Below, in pieces: positions 7,762 to 15,974 of a stretch of 53,102 nucleotides of DNA. Source of the stretch: Thermoplasmatota archaeon (lineage in GTDB: Archaea > Thermoplasmatota > Thermoplasmata > Thermoplasmatales > Thermoplasmataceae); contig JAMDCA010000038.1 of assembly GCA_023489435.1 (NCBI GenBank), forward strand, positions 1-53,102, given 5' to 3'. The position numbers were made by a program, and so were the translations under genes. Under the pieces are notes generated by a model. It was given only the letters and a program-made list of their open reading frames with translations. It ran no database searches and was not told the DNA's origin. Position 1 is the first letter of the stretch, and each line of letters starts with the position of its first letter.

Positions 7762-8607
7762 GTGATTGCCCTTCATTTTGAAAACCTCATATTATTCATA
7801 CCACAATATCTTCTATCGACCCTGGTTGCCATTGCAATCTATCTTTATCTTGGAAGAAAGCTCCCCGGTTGGCAATATACCATTCCCTTCATCAGGCGAA
7901 CGAGGCGGCTTGGCACATCTGCTGACTCAACTCTTCTTAAATATCCTTCCCCGAAAGGATCTTTTTTCTTGCCGTGCAATGTATCCGTGTATGACAGAAA
8001 ACTGAACGGTTTGGGATATTTCGAAGAACCGTTTTTTGACCTGCTGTTTTATTTCAGCTTGAATGGCCTGCCTCCTAGTGTGTATTCCATCCAGGTTTTC
8101 AAGTATGAAAAACCGCCAGTCTATGAGTCGGCAATTGTATACGAGGTCTACAGGATAATGCTTGCAGTAAGTTCCTGGGCCGGACTGCTCTTATTCATAA
8201 CCCCGTTTTCTTACATATATGTGTTCCTGCCACATTTCAGCGACCCTTACAATATAATTGTGGCAATCATCCTTTCCATTGCCATCTTTGAAGGCGTACT
8301 GTCAACCATATTTTTCAGGATAGGCGTATCACTTGGCAAAATAATGCTGGTTGAAGGGTTTGTGATCGTAGCTTTCACTATTTCCATACTTTCTCCCTCT
8401 ATGAGCTGGCTGGATCTCTTTGCTTTCTCCGGGAGGCTTATAATTTATCTTGTTTTGCTGTCAATGTTCACCATTATAGCTGCTTTGATTTCACAGCTGA
8501 GGACCATGAAGAATCTCTTCCTCAGCTCTCTATTATTCTCGACGATATCCTATTTCTCTTTTGTCATAATAGTACTCTACAACGTAATGCAGATACTTGG
8601 TTTCTGA
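7762..8607 (+). CDS. Polytopic membrane protein of the exported-protein operon
   Basis: 281 residues, GTG start 15 nt after the previous stop. An N-terminal hydrophobic segment (about 8-30) is followed by a soluble stretch of about 100 residues and then about five more transmembrane helices (roughly 130-275). No transporter, protease or glycosyltransferase motif is evident. Given its conserved-looking spacing with two exported paralogues, it may anchor, process or export them. That is inference from the operon only. Confidence 0.75.
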   Translation: MIALHFENLILFIPQYLLSTLVAIAIYLYLGRKLPGWQYTIPFIRRTRRLGTSADSTLLKYPSPKGSFFLPCNVSVYDRKLNGLGYFEEPFFDLLFYFSLNGLPPSVYSIQVFKYEKPPVYESAIVYEVYRIMLAVSSWAGLLLFITPFSYIYVFLPHFSDPYNIIVAIILSIAIFEGVLSTIFFRIGVSLGKIMLVEGFVIVAFTISILSPSMSWLDLFAFSGRLIIYLVLLSMFTIIAALISQLRTMKNLFLSSLLFSTISYFSFVIIVLYNVMQILGF

Positions 8608-8788
8608 CTCTGTCAAGATCCCGTTGACAGGATATGACTTCTCGCCGTCTGCTGTTGGCAACTTCCAGGCACATGCAAGGATAACAGGAAACAGATGGAT
8701 TCATGAAGCATTGAAACCGATGGCAGGCGCAGGTCAACTAAAAATTGACAATGTCTGGTTTCTGAAAATCTTTCAATCTGGGCCGAAC

Positions 8789-11700
8789 TCAAAACCTGAA
8801 TCTTGATGCTTCTGCAGCCACGTTGTCATGATTTTTGTGGTCTTTGGGATCTTTATTATGATGGTTATTGTGGTCAGAATGCCCTGAACCATTGAGCGGA
8901 AAATCAAAGACCATCCATGCGTAAGAGCCATAGAAAAGCACCAGTATGTCCTGAGCGGAACCGTTCACCTGAAGTGGAACAGTAAGTGAACCGGGCATAA
9001 CCTTGCCTTTGTGGTTCAATGACATGAACGTGAAGTTGTATGAACCGTTGGGAAGCTGGAAATTAATAATGCCCTCAGGGAAAGCAGGTACAATGCTCCC
9101 GTTATAATTGACTGCCCAGTCAAGCCCCTCAGGCAGGCCTACTTCCTTTACTGTTATGTTATACAGTTTTACAGGATTGGTCAACGGAGAATAAGTTACA
9201 TTTATTGGGCTATTGCCTGTGGATGATCCCAGAGAGAATGTACTGGAAATATTTGTGGAGTTGAACCCCTGGACCGCTACTGGAAGATATGAGTAGGACC
9301 CATAAGGAAGGGACAAAGTAAGGTTACGCTGGGTCGTGTTGAAAAACCCATTGCCCAATAAGTATACTCCCCATTGAACGCCGGATGGCAATCCAGATTC
9401 CTGGAAGGTGATGTTTGACACTTTCAATGAAAAGTTCACCTTCTCGTTGAGAGAAGAACCGTTGACCTCAAACACTCCCGTTATAGGCTCAAACGAAGTA
9501 TTCGCTGATGCTGCAGAATAAAGGTAAGTGCCGTTGGGAAGCGAAAAAACTAAACTGCCCGATATGGACCCATGTACTTCCGACCCTACAGAAACCGTCC
9601 AATCCGTGCCCGATGGAAGGCCATTTTCTGTGAATATTACGTTGTAAAGAACTTCCGTGAAGTTAGCGGATAGTGTCAGGCTGTTGCCGTTCACTTCAAA
9701 CATCCCATAGAATCCTTTCCATGAGGAATTCGCGGAGGTGAAAGCAAAATCATAAGTTCCATTCTTAAGATATGCTGAAACATTTTTGGAACTGGAATGG
9801 AGAACAAGTCCGTTGCTGATGTTGACAAACCACGGGGTTCCCAGTGGAAGTTCACTCTCATTGAAATTTACCTTGTAGAGGAAAGGTTCCCACTTTATGT
9901 TTACCGTGACATTTTCATTGTTCACGCTGAAACTTCCACTGCCAACCTGCGGGTAATATCCAGGTATGGGCTGGATTGAGTAATTATAGTTGCCTGGAGT
10001 GGAAACGTAACTGTAATTAGACCCCCTTACTGCATGCTGCACGCCATTAATTGAAATATACCATAACGATAAAGGCGGCAATCCGCTGGAAACAAAGTCA
10101 ACGGAATAACTTTTTATGGAGAAATTAAGGCCTATTGTAACATTCGACCCTGAAACTTTTATAGACCCATTTTGGGGTGTAACTGTGTATCCTTTCTCCA
10201 ATGTAACATTGAATGCATAGCTTCCATTCACTGCAGTGAAGGCAAGTGGGGATCCGGCTGTTCCAGTCTCTGTATTGCCATTGAATGTAAGGCCCCAGTT
10301 CATGGTTGGCGATAAGCCGCTTTCCATGAATTTCACGTTGAATGTCTTGTTATACTGCACAGCAACAGAACTGCCAGCGGTCGACACCATAAAGGTGCCA
10401 TTCTTTTCTGTGTTATATCCTGCCACAGGCATAGGAACGAAGCTGTAATTTCCCATGGATTCAAAGAACAGGACTCTGCTGGAGCTTGATGTCTGGGTAA
10501 ATCCATTCACAGTAACTCCCCATGGTACCATTGGCGATATGCCACTCTCTGTAAACACCGCAGATCTGACCGTAAATTCAAGTGGAACCAAGTCAAGCGA
10601 ATCATAGCAGGGATCGATTATTAGCATTCCCGGTGAGCCTGGCATTGTCAACGGCATAATGGGCGTGCCACCAGTGCTTACAGTATACACAACGCTGGCA
10701 GAAGAAATGTTTATGAGCATAACTGTGGAATTCTGAGTGTTGGTTGCAAGCCCCATCCCTGTTCCTGAATCTATACCAAGGCCAAAGGTATTGGCAGAGC
10801 CGGAGACTTTAGTTACATTTGGTCCTGATATAATGTAAGCATAGGGAGAGATCCCTGAAATTGATGCAACAATAGAGATGTTGTTAAATGCATCATATAC
10901 TAAAGAAAGGATTATCCCGGGGATCTTAACTTCACCTGTTATCCCATCGCTTGCATTAATGGAAACAACATAGCCATTTGCACCGGCGTTGTTTACTATC
11001 TGCATCTGACCCGTTGCAGAATTGTAGGCAAAGCCCTGGGGGTCGAAATCACTTATGGAAGTGAGATCCTTAACCAGCACAAGATTTGAGGAATTAAAGG
11101 CAAAGACGCCACCGTTTGAACCTGCAACAAGGACCTGGCCGTTGGCCGGATCAAATGATAATGTTGCGGGTGTTGAAGCAAGGCCCACGTTTCCAAGCAA
11201 AGTACCGGAGGGGCTGTACTTCAGGAGGGCCGTATTGTTGATGACATATATCAGGCCGTTCGAAGGGTCCACTGCAAGCGCAAGTGGTGAACCAGGTACT
11301 TTGATTAGACCCATGACCGTGTAATTTACAGGGCTAATTTCATAAATTGTTGAGCTTGAATAACCTACAATAAGGAAAAGTTGTGAATAGTTGTCAAATG
11401 CACCAAAAAGCGGGAATACTGACTGGCTTTTGGAGAGGCTGGAAGATGATTTTACAAGTTTTCCTGTCTCCAGATTAACGTAGCTGTTAAGAGCGAATTT
11501 TCCGAGAAATTTTGTTGTAACAACCTGTCCGCTTCCAGTGACAGAAAGGTTTCCAGCAGGTGTCTCAGTGAAGAAACCGATAGAATTGGTAACTTTATAG
11601 CTGTAACTTCCTGAAGGAAGGGAGACTGAAACTGAGCTGTTGTCAGTGGAATATGCCTGGCCATCAATGCTCACTGTCCATACAGTGCCTGAAGGCAGGC

Positions 11701-11908
11701 CCGTCTCATTGAAAATAACTACTGGATTGACTGGTGAAGATGCGGGAGAAAATTGGCTAAATTGCGAAAAAGAACCTGCAGGGGAAATTTGCTTTCCTGC
11801 TGCAGAAGAACCGGATATATTAGTGCCAGAATGATATGGCAAAACCAAAGCAGAGGCTATGAAGACCACTATAAGTGCGAAAACCAAGAACTTCCTGCCC
11901 TGAATCAT
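8789..11908 (-). CDS. Large surface protein: beta-propeller plus eight about 80-residue repeats and His-rich tail
   Basis: 1039 residues. A signal peptide (FLVFALIVVFIASALVLP) is followed by one copy of a repeat with the core ESGLPSGxxWxVxxxG (near 62). A YVTN/NHL-like beta-propeller region follows (about 150-440; motifs such as ALAVDPSNGLIYVIN). Seven further repeats start near 447, 526, 604, 681, 757, 834 and 919. The repeat is common in surface proteins and thermopsins of Thermoplasmata. Many Asn-X-Ser/Thr sequons suggest heavy glycosylation. The C-terminus is rich in His and Asp (HSDHNNHHNKDPKDHKNHD) and could bind metal. There is no clear C-terminal membrane anchor. It is likely an envelope protein. 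Confidence 0.85.
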   Translation of the reverse strand: MIQGRKFLVFALIVVFIASALVLPYHSGTNISGSSAAGKQISPAGSFSQFSQFSPASSPVNPVVIFNETGLPSGTVWTVSIDGQAYSTDNSSVSVSLPSGSYSYKVTNSIGFFTETPAGNLSVTGSGQVVTTKFLGKFALNSYVNLETGKLVKSSSSLSKSQSVFPLFGAFDNYSQLFLIVGYSSSTIYEISPVNYTVMGLIKVPGSPLALAVDPSNGLIYVINNTALLKYSPSGTLLGNVGLASTPATLSFDPANGQVLVAGSNGGVFAFNSSNLVLVKDLTSISDFDPQGFAYNSATGQMQIVNNAGANGYVVSINASDGITGEVKIPGIILSLVYDAFNNISIVASISGISPYAYIISGPNVTKVSGSANTFGLGIDSGTGMGLATNTQNSTVMLINISSASVVYTVSTGGTPIMPLTMPGSPGMLIIDPCYDSLDLVPLEFTVRSAVFTESGISPMVPWGVTVNGFTQTSSSSRVLFFESMGNYSFVPMPVAGYNTEKNGTFMVSTAGSSVAVQYNKTFNVKFMESGLSPTMNWGLTFNGNTETGTAGSPLAFTAVNGSYAFNVTLEKGYTVTPQNGSIKVSGSNVTIGLNFSIKSYSVDFVSSGLPPLSLWYISINGVQHAVRGSNYSYVSTPGNYNYSIQPIPGYYPQVGSGSFSVNNENVTVNIKWEPFLYKVNFNESELPLGTPWFVNISNGLVLHSSSKNVSAYLKNGTYDFAFTSANSSWKGFYGMFEVNGNSLTLSANFTEVLYNVIFTENGLPSGTDWTVSVGSEVHGSISGSLVFSLPNGTYLYSAASANTSFEPITGVFEVNGSSLNEKVNFSLKVSNITFQESGLPSGVQWGVYLLGNGFFNTTQRNLTLSLPYGSYSYLPVAVQGFNSTNISSTFSLGSSTGNSPINVTYSPLTNPVKLYNITVKEVGLPEGLDWAVNYNGSIVPAFPEGIINFQLPNGSYNFTFMSLNHKGKVMPGSLTVPLQVNGSAQDILVLFYGSYAWMVFDFPLNGSGHSDHNNHHNKDPKDHKNHDNVAAEASRFRF

Positions 11909-12097
11909 TCTCGCTGTGTGATTGTCATGACGTTTATATATTAACCGATTGCAATGTTCTCTCGAACCCGGTTATTTCTGGACTTTAGATACATATTTAC
12001 AAATTGAACGAATAGGCAAATGTACACCTACATATCACCCTGCATATCTTTTAAGAAGAGATGCACAATTAACTTCTGTTCAATTAAAGAGGAATTT

Positions 12098-12103
12098 GGA
12101 GGG
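12098..12103 (+). promoter_or_regulatory. Shine-Dalgarno site deciding the pheS TTG start
   Basis: GGAGGG ends five bases before the TTG at 12109. It supports the non-ATG start where no in-frame ATG gives the full family N-terminus. Confidence 0.6.
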
Positions 12104-12108
12104 AAAAC

Positions 12109-13626
12109 TTGGCAAAAACAGATGATCGCAGATCGAAAACACAGAGCAATATGCCTGAGGTAAGCCCATCAGAAGCCAGAGTCCTCAAATTCCTGGCAGG
12201 CAAGGTTGGAGTCCAGAAATCCCTGAGCGAAACTGAAATTCTGCCCGATGGAATGAACGAGAGAGAGGTTTCCAGCGCAATATCCTGGCTTGATAAGAAA
12301 GAACTTCTTTTAGTTGAAAGGAAAGAACATTTATCATATGCCCTCACGGATGAAGGAAAAAGATTTCTTGAGACTGGCCTGCCAGAGGAAATGGCATTCA
12401 AGCTGGCAGCCAAAAAGGGTGACATTCCTACCGCAGAGTTGATTGAGGAATTGGGCGGAAAAGATGGGAAAATCGCCATAGCCCAACTTGCAAGACTTGG
12501 TATAAAGCCTTCGGGCGGAGTCGTTTCAGTGAAGGGAAAAGACTCTCTCAAGGACATATTCAGGAAAAGAACGCTTTTTCTATCTGGATTGCCCCAAAGC
12601 GCTGCTTCAGATCCTGAATTGCTGGATCATTTCAGGAAAAGAGAAGATATCATTTCAGAAAAAAAGCGCATGGAGAGAATTGTGACGCTTACTGACGCAG
12701 GCCTTAAGCTTTCAGGTCAGGTTTCCACCGAAGATCAGGTGTCAGAAATAACACCGGACTTATTGAAGAACGGCACTTGGAGAGGGAAGGATTTCAGGCG
12801 TTATGACTTGAATGCCCCGGTAGAGAGAATTAACTCCGCCGTATTTCATCCCATTACTTTCCTCAAGGATAGGGTGCGCAGAATATTTCTTGAAATGGGT
12901 TTTACCGAGATGACAGGGCATTATGTGGAGTATGCCGGCTGGAATATGGATGCCCTTTTCATTCCACAGGACCACCCTGCAAGGGACATGCAGGACACTT
13001 TTTATATTGATGCAGACAGGGAGATACCATTCGAGGACAAAGAAGTCCTGAAAATCTTCCAGGAAGCACACGAGAAAGGTGTGGAGGAGTACTCAGGCTG
13101 GGGATACCACTGGGACGTGGAGAAGGCAAAGCAGTTGGTGCTGAGGACCCATACCACAGTAAGCACCATACATTACCTTTACAAGCATAAAGACGCCCCA
13201 CAGGCTGCCTTTTCGGTGGAGAAGGTCTTCAGACATGAAAGCGTTGACTGGAAACACCTTGCAGAACTCCACCAGATTGAGGGCACTTATTATGCAAAGG
13301 ATGCAAGCTTATCCACTCTCTTCTGGCTTATGAAGGAGTTTTATGGACGATTGGGGTTTCACGACCTGAAGTTCATACCTTCCTATTACCCATATACTGA
13401 ACCAAGCCTGGATGTGGTGGTGAAGATAAACGGCAAGGAAATGGAACTGGGTGGTTCGGGAGTATTCAGGCCTGAAGTCACGAGGCCCCTTGGCCTCAAA
13501 GAACCAGTGGTGGCTTGGGGGCTTGGGCTGGAAAGACTCGCAATGATCTATTACGGCCTCGATGATATAAGGGATATTTACCGCACAGACATTGACTGGC
13601 TCAGAAAATTCCCACTCAAGTTCTGA
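12109..13626 (+). CDS. pheS: Phenylalanine--tRNA ligase alpha subunit
   Basis: 505 residues, archaeal type. An N-terminal winged-helix region (about 10-90) and a linker lead to the class II aminoacyl-tRNA synthetase core. Motif 2 reads KVFRHESVDWKHLAELHQIEG and motif 3 GLGLERLAMIYYG. The start is a TTG at 12109, chosen because GGAGGG lies at a good distance upstream (12098-12103). It pairs with the beta subunit PheT to charge tRNA-Phe, but no pheT is present in the window, so the subunits are encoded apart here. Confidence 0.95.
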   Translation: MAKTDDRRSKTQSNMPEVSPSEARVLKFLAGKVGVQKSLSETEILPDGMNEREVSSAISWLDKKELLLVERKEHLSYALTDEGKRFLETGLPEEMAFKLAAKKGDIPTAELIEELGGKDGKIAIAQLARLGIKPSGGVVSVKGKDSLKDIFRKRTLFLSGLPQSAASDPELLDHFRKREDIISEKKRMERIVTLTDAGLKLSGQVSTEDQVSEITPDLLKNGTWRGKDFRRYDLNAPVERINSAVFHPITFLKDRVRRIFLEMGFTEMTGHYVEYAGWNMDALFIPQDHPARDMQDTFYIDADREIPFEDKEVLKIFQEAHEKGVEEYSGWGYHWDVEKAKQLVLRTHTTVSTIHYLYKHKDAPQAAFSVEKVFRHESVDWKHLAELHQIEGTYYAKDASLSTLFWLMKEFYGRLGFHDLKFIPSYYPYTEPSLDVVVKINGKEMELGGSGVFRPEVTRPLGLKEPVVAWGLGLERLAMIYYGLDDIRDIYRTDIDWLRKFPLKF

Positions 13627-13820
13627 CCATTTTTCTACCCATTCTCTGGCAAGCCGTGCATAAGCCCATTTCTCCAATGTGTTTCGAGCATACCGGCTCA
13701 TGGCAATTTCTGCACTGGAAATCTGCAGGAGCACCACAGACATGGCATAGGCCTCTCATCGACATTATTTTACAATGGGCAGTCAGGTAATTTATTTTTC
13801 TCCTGAATGCATAACGTACT

Positions 13821-14531
13821 GTGATACGAAAGGCAACTCCAGACGACTGGCATTCAATCAGTGATATATCACGGAGATCTGGATATGAGGATTACATCAA
13901 CAGGACAGGAAGTTCTTATCTGGAAGAGGGTGAGGTATTGTTGTACGAAGACGGTAGCATTAAGGCATTCTCAAAAATAGAATATCTTCCTGACAACTCA
14001 GTCTGGTTCAGTGGCCTGAGGGTCGACCCGGATTACTGGAGATCAGGGATAGGCCAGAAGCTGTCTGAAGCCTCATTGAAATTTGGTACTGAAAAGGGTT
14101 GCACAACTGCAAGGTTACTTGTCTATGATGATAACGCAAGGTCCCTGGGCCTCGTGGAAAAATTAGGGTTTCGTATGGTAGGCAAATATAATTTCATTTA
14201 TGGGACCCCCAATTTGGAAGATTTCGACACTGTTGAGATAGCTCTTGATCAAGGTCTAATTAACCTTGGGTGGAAATTCATGGAAACTTCAAAGGCTCAT
14301 CCTGTCAAAGCTTCACTTCATTCTTTTAACGAATGGAGGATCCTGGAAACCAGAGAAAAGACATTTGAAATACTCCATACGGGTAAGCCCATATCCCTGT
14401 CAGGAAAAGAGGGGTTCACTTGCGCAAGGTCATCAATGAACCTGACTGAAACTGTCTATAATTATGCCGGACTGGACATTTCTTCAGGATTTGTTCTGGA
14501 AAAGGCACTCAACCCAACTCCCCCACCCTGA
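13821..14531 (+). CDS. GNAT N-acetyltransferase with extra C-terminal domain
   Basis: 236 residues, GTG start. Residues 1-135 form a GNAT fold. The acetyl-CoA loop is LRVDPDYWRSGIGQKL (V...RxxGxG/A type), and the later strand and helix read TTARLLVYDDNARSLGLVEKLGF. About 95 further residues of no recognised family follow. The substrate is unknown; GNATs acetylate small amines or protein N-termini and lysines. A TTATTTTT element about 25-30 bp upstream fits a leaderless transcript. Confidence 0.85.
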   Translation: MIRKATPDDWHSISDISRRSGYEDYINRTGSSYLEEGEVLLYEDGSIKAFSKIEYLPDNSVWFSGLRVDPDYWRSGIGQKLSEASLKFGTEKGCTTARLLVYDDNARSLGLVEKLGFRMVGKYNFIYGTPNLEDFDTVEIALDQGLINLGWKFMETSKAHPVKASLHSFNEWRILETREKTFEILHTGKPISLSGKEGFTCARSSMNLTETVYNYAGLDISSGFVLEKALNPTPPP

Positions 14532-14603
14532 CAGATGGAACCGATCCATTAGTTCTCATTTGGGCTGTAACGATTAATACTGCCCTTAAATGTTGAATCA
14601 AGC

Positions 14604-14870
14604 TTATTGGCTCCCGCCTCTCCAGTAATCTTTCGGGCCAACCAGCACCCACATGAGGCCGATAATTAAGCCTGTGATAAGCAAAGACACCAGAGTTACG
14701 ATGAGGTTCTGGAATATGGTAAATCCCTGCGACCAGTATAGTGCATAAAAAAGGATAAATATAGCCCATGCAAGAATAGCAAGAATTGATGCAACTATGG
14801 GTGCAACTGGCCCTTCATATCTTCCTCCCTTTCCAGTGTTTGGCTTTGCAGTTTGCATACTGCTGCCCAT
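14604..14870 (-). CDS. Small membrane protein with two transmembrane helices
   Basis: 88 residues. A short polar Gly-rich N-terminus is followed by two hydrophobic helices (about 24-46 and 53-77) and a short WRGGSQ tail. The codon pattern and two clean helices support a real gene, but no family is recognised. It stands alone between the GNAT and LsrF-like genes. Confidence 0.6.
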   Translation of the reverse strand: MGSSMQTAKPNTGKGGRYEGPVAPIVASILAILAWAIFILFYALYWSQGFTIFQNLIVTLVSLLITGLIIGLMWVLVGPKDYWRGGSQ

Positions 14871-15021
14871 ACCAGCGTCCTTCCTTTCCTGTTTATCCTC
14901 TTGGTTCGTAACTATCCCACCTTATGATTGCTGGTTTTGAATTTAGCTGTTATTCCTCACCTTTCTGCTCTGAATCGCCTGGAAGCGACGTTGTCCATTT
15001 TGGACCGATGAGATAATTACA

Positions 15022-15906
15022 GTGGAGGGTCAGCATGACAGAAATGTTATTAGTGAGATACCGGATTTGGCACGAGAAATAAAGGGGAAAAATATGGATT
15101 GGGGAATGAGTAACAGACTTTCTAGAATGATTAAGCCGTCCGACGGAAAATCAGTGATGCTTGCCTGCGACCATGGATATTTTATGGGCCCTACCCACAA
15201 CCTGGAAAATCCCAGGAAGACCATTGAACCAATTATTCCTTATGCTGACACACTTTCCGTCACAAGGGGCGTACTTCGTTCTTCCGTTGACCCAAAGTGG
15301 GATACTCCAATCCTGCTCAGGGTATCAGGAGGGGCCAGTGTCCTCAATGATGACCTTAGCAATGAAGAAATCACTACTTCAATGAAGGATGCAGCCAGAC
15401 TCAATGTTGCAGCTGTGGCAATATCCATTTTTGTGGGAACAGCCCACGAGAAGCAGTCCCTGGTCAACCTGTCTAAACTTGTTGATGAAGGGGAGGATTA
15501 CGGAATTCCAGTTATGGCGATAACTGCTGTTGGAAAGGAACTTGAAAAGAGAGATGCCAAATACTTGGCCCTTGCAACCAGGCTTGGTGCTGAGATTGGG
15601 GCAAAAGTTGTGAAGACATATTATTGCGAGAATTTCAGCAAGGTTGCAAACGGATGCCCTGTACCTGTGGTTGTTGCAGGGGGACCAAAGCTCAAGACTG
15701 AGGCTGATATATTCAATCTCGTTTACAACGCGCTTGATGAAGGGGCAATTGGTGTGGACATGGGAAGGAATATCTGGCAGAATGAACACCCTGTCGCAGT
15801 CATAAAAGCAATCCGGGCAATAGTTCACGAGAATGCCACTGTAAAGGAAGCACAGCAGGTCTTTGAAGATAACAAGAAATCAATAAAGGCAGAACTGGAG
15901 AACTGA
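15022..15906 (+). CDS. LsrF/DhnA-type class I aldolase
   Basis: 294 residues from a GTG. The N-terminal extension before MDWGMSNRLS resembles that of bacterial LsrF, so I kept the long start; an ATG at 15094 is the alternative. Motifs include MLACDHGYFMGPT, ADTLSVTRGVLRS, GAKVVKTYY (the Lys is the likely Schiff-base residue) and GVDMGRNIWQ. The family includes the AI-2 phosphate thiolase LsrF, fructose-bisphosphate aldolase IA, and the aldolase of the archaeal aromatic amino acid pathway. The LsrF-like signature is the closest by eye, but the true substrate in an archaeon is uncertain. A terminator hairpin follows. Confidence 0.85.
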   Translation: MEGQHDRNVISEIPDLAREIKGKNMDWGMSNRLSRMIKPSDGKSVMLACDHGYFMGPTHNLENPRKTIEPIIPYADTLSVTRGVLRSSVDPKWDTPILLRVSGGASVLNDDLSNEEITTSMKDAARLNVAAVAISIFVGTAHEKQSLVNLSKLVDEGEDYGIPVMAITAVGKELEKRDAKYLALATRLGAEIGAKVVKTYYCENFSKVANGCPVPVVVAGGPKLKTEADIFNLVYNALDEGAIGVDMGRNIWQNEHPVAVIKAIRAIVHENATVKEAQQVFEDNKKSIKAELEN

Positions 15907-15924
15907 TTTTTACAGAAAAAATAC

Positions 15925-15961
15925 AAGTTGGACATCATATGCCCAACTTTTTACTTTTTTA
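15925..15961 (+). terminator. Hairpin and T-run after the LsrF-like gene
   Basis: AAGTTGG (15925-15931) can pair with CCAACTT (15943-15949), followed directly by a T-rich run. It lies between convergent genes and could serve both. Confidence 0.55.
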
Positions 15962-15974
15962 GAAAAAGTAATGC

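Noticed and set aside
8597-8806. 69-residue plus-strand frame between the membrane protein and the surface protein
   Set aside because: Overlaps the preceding gene and the 3' end of the next, shows no domain, and has no promoter or ribosome site of its own.
13309-13743. 144-residue minus-strand frame
   Set aside because: Lies almost entirely opposite pheS and has no family features.
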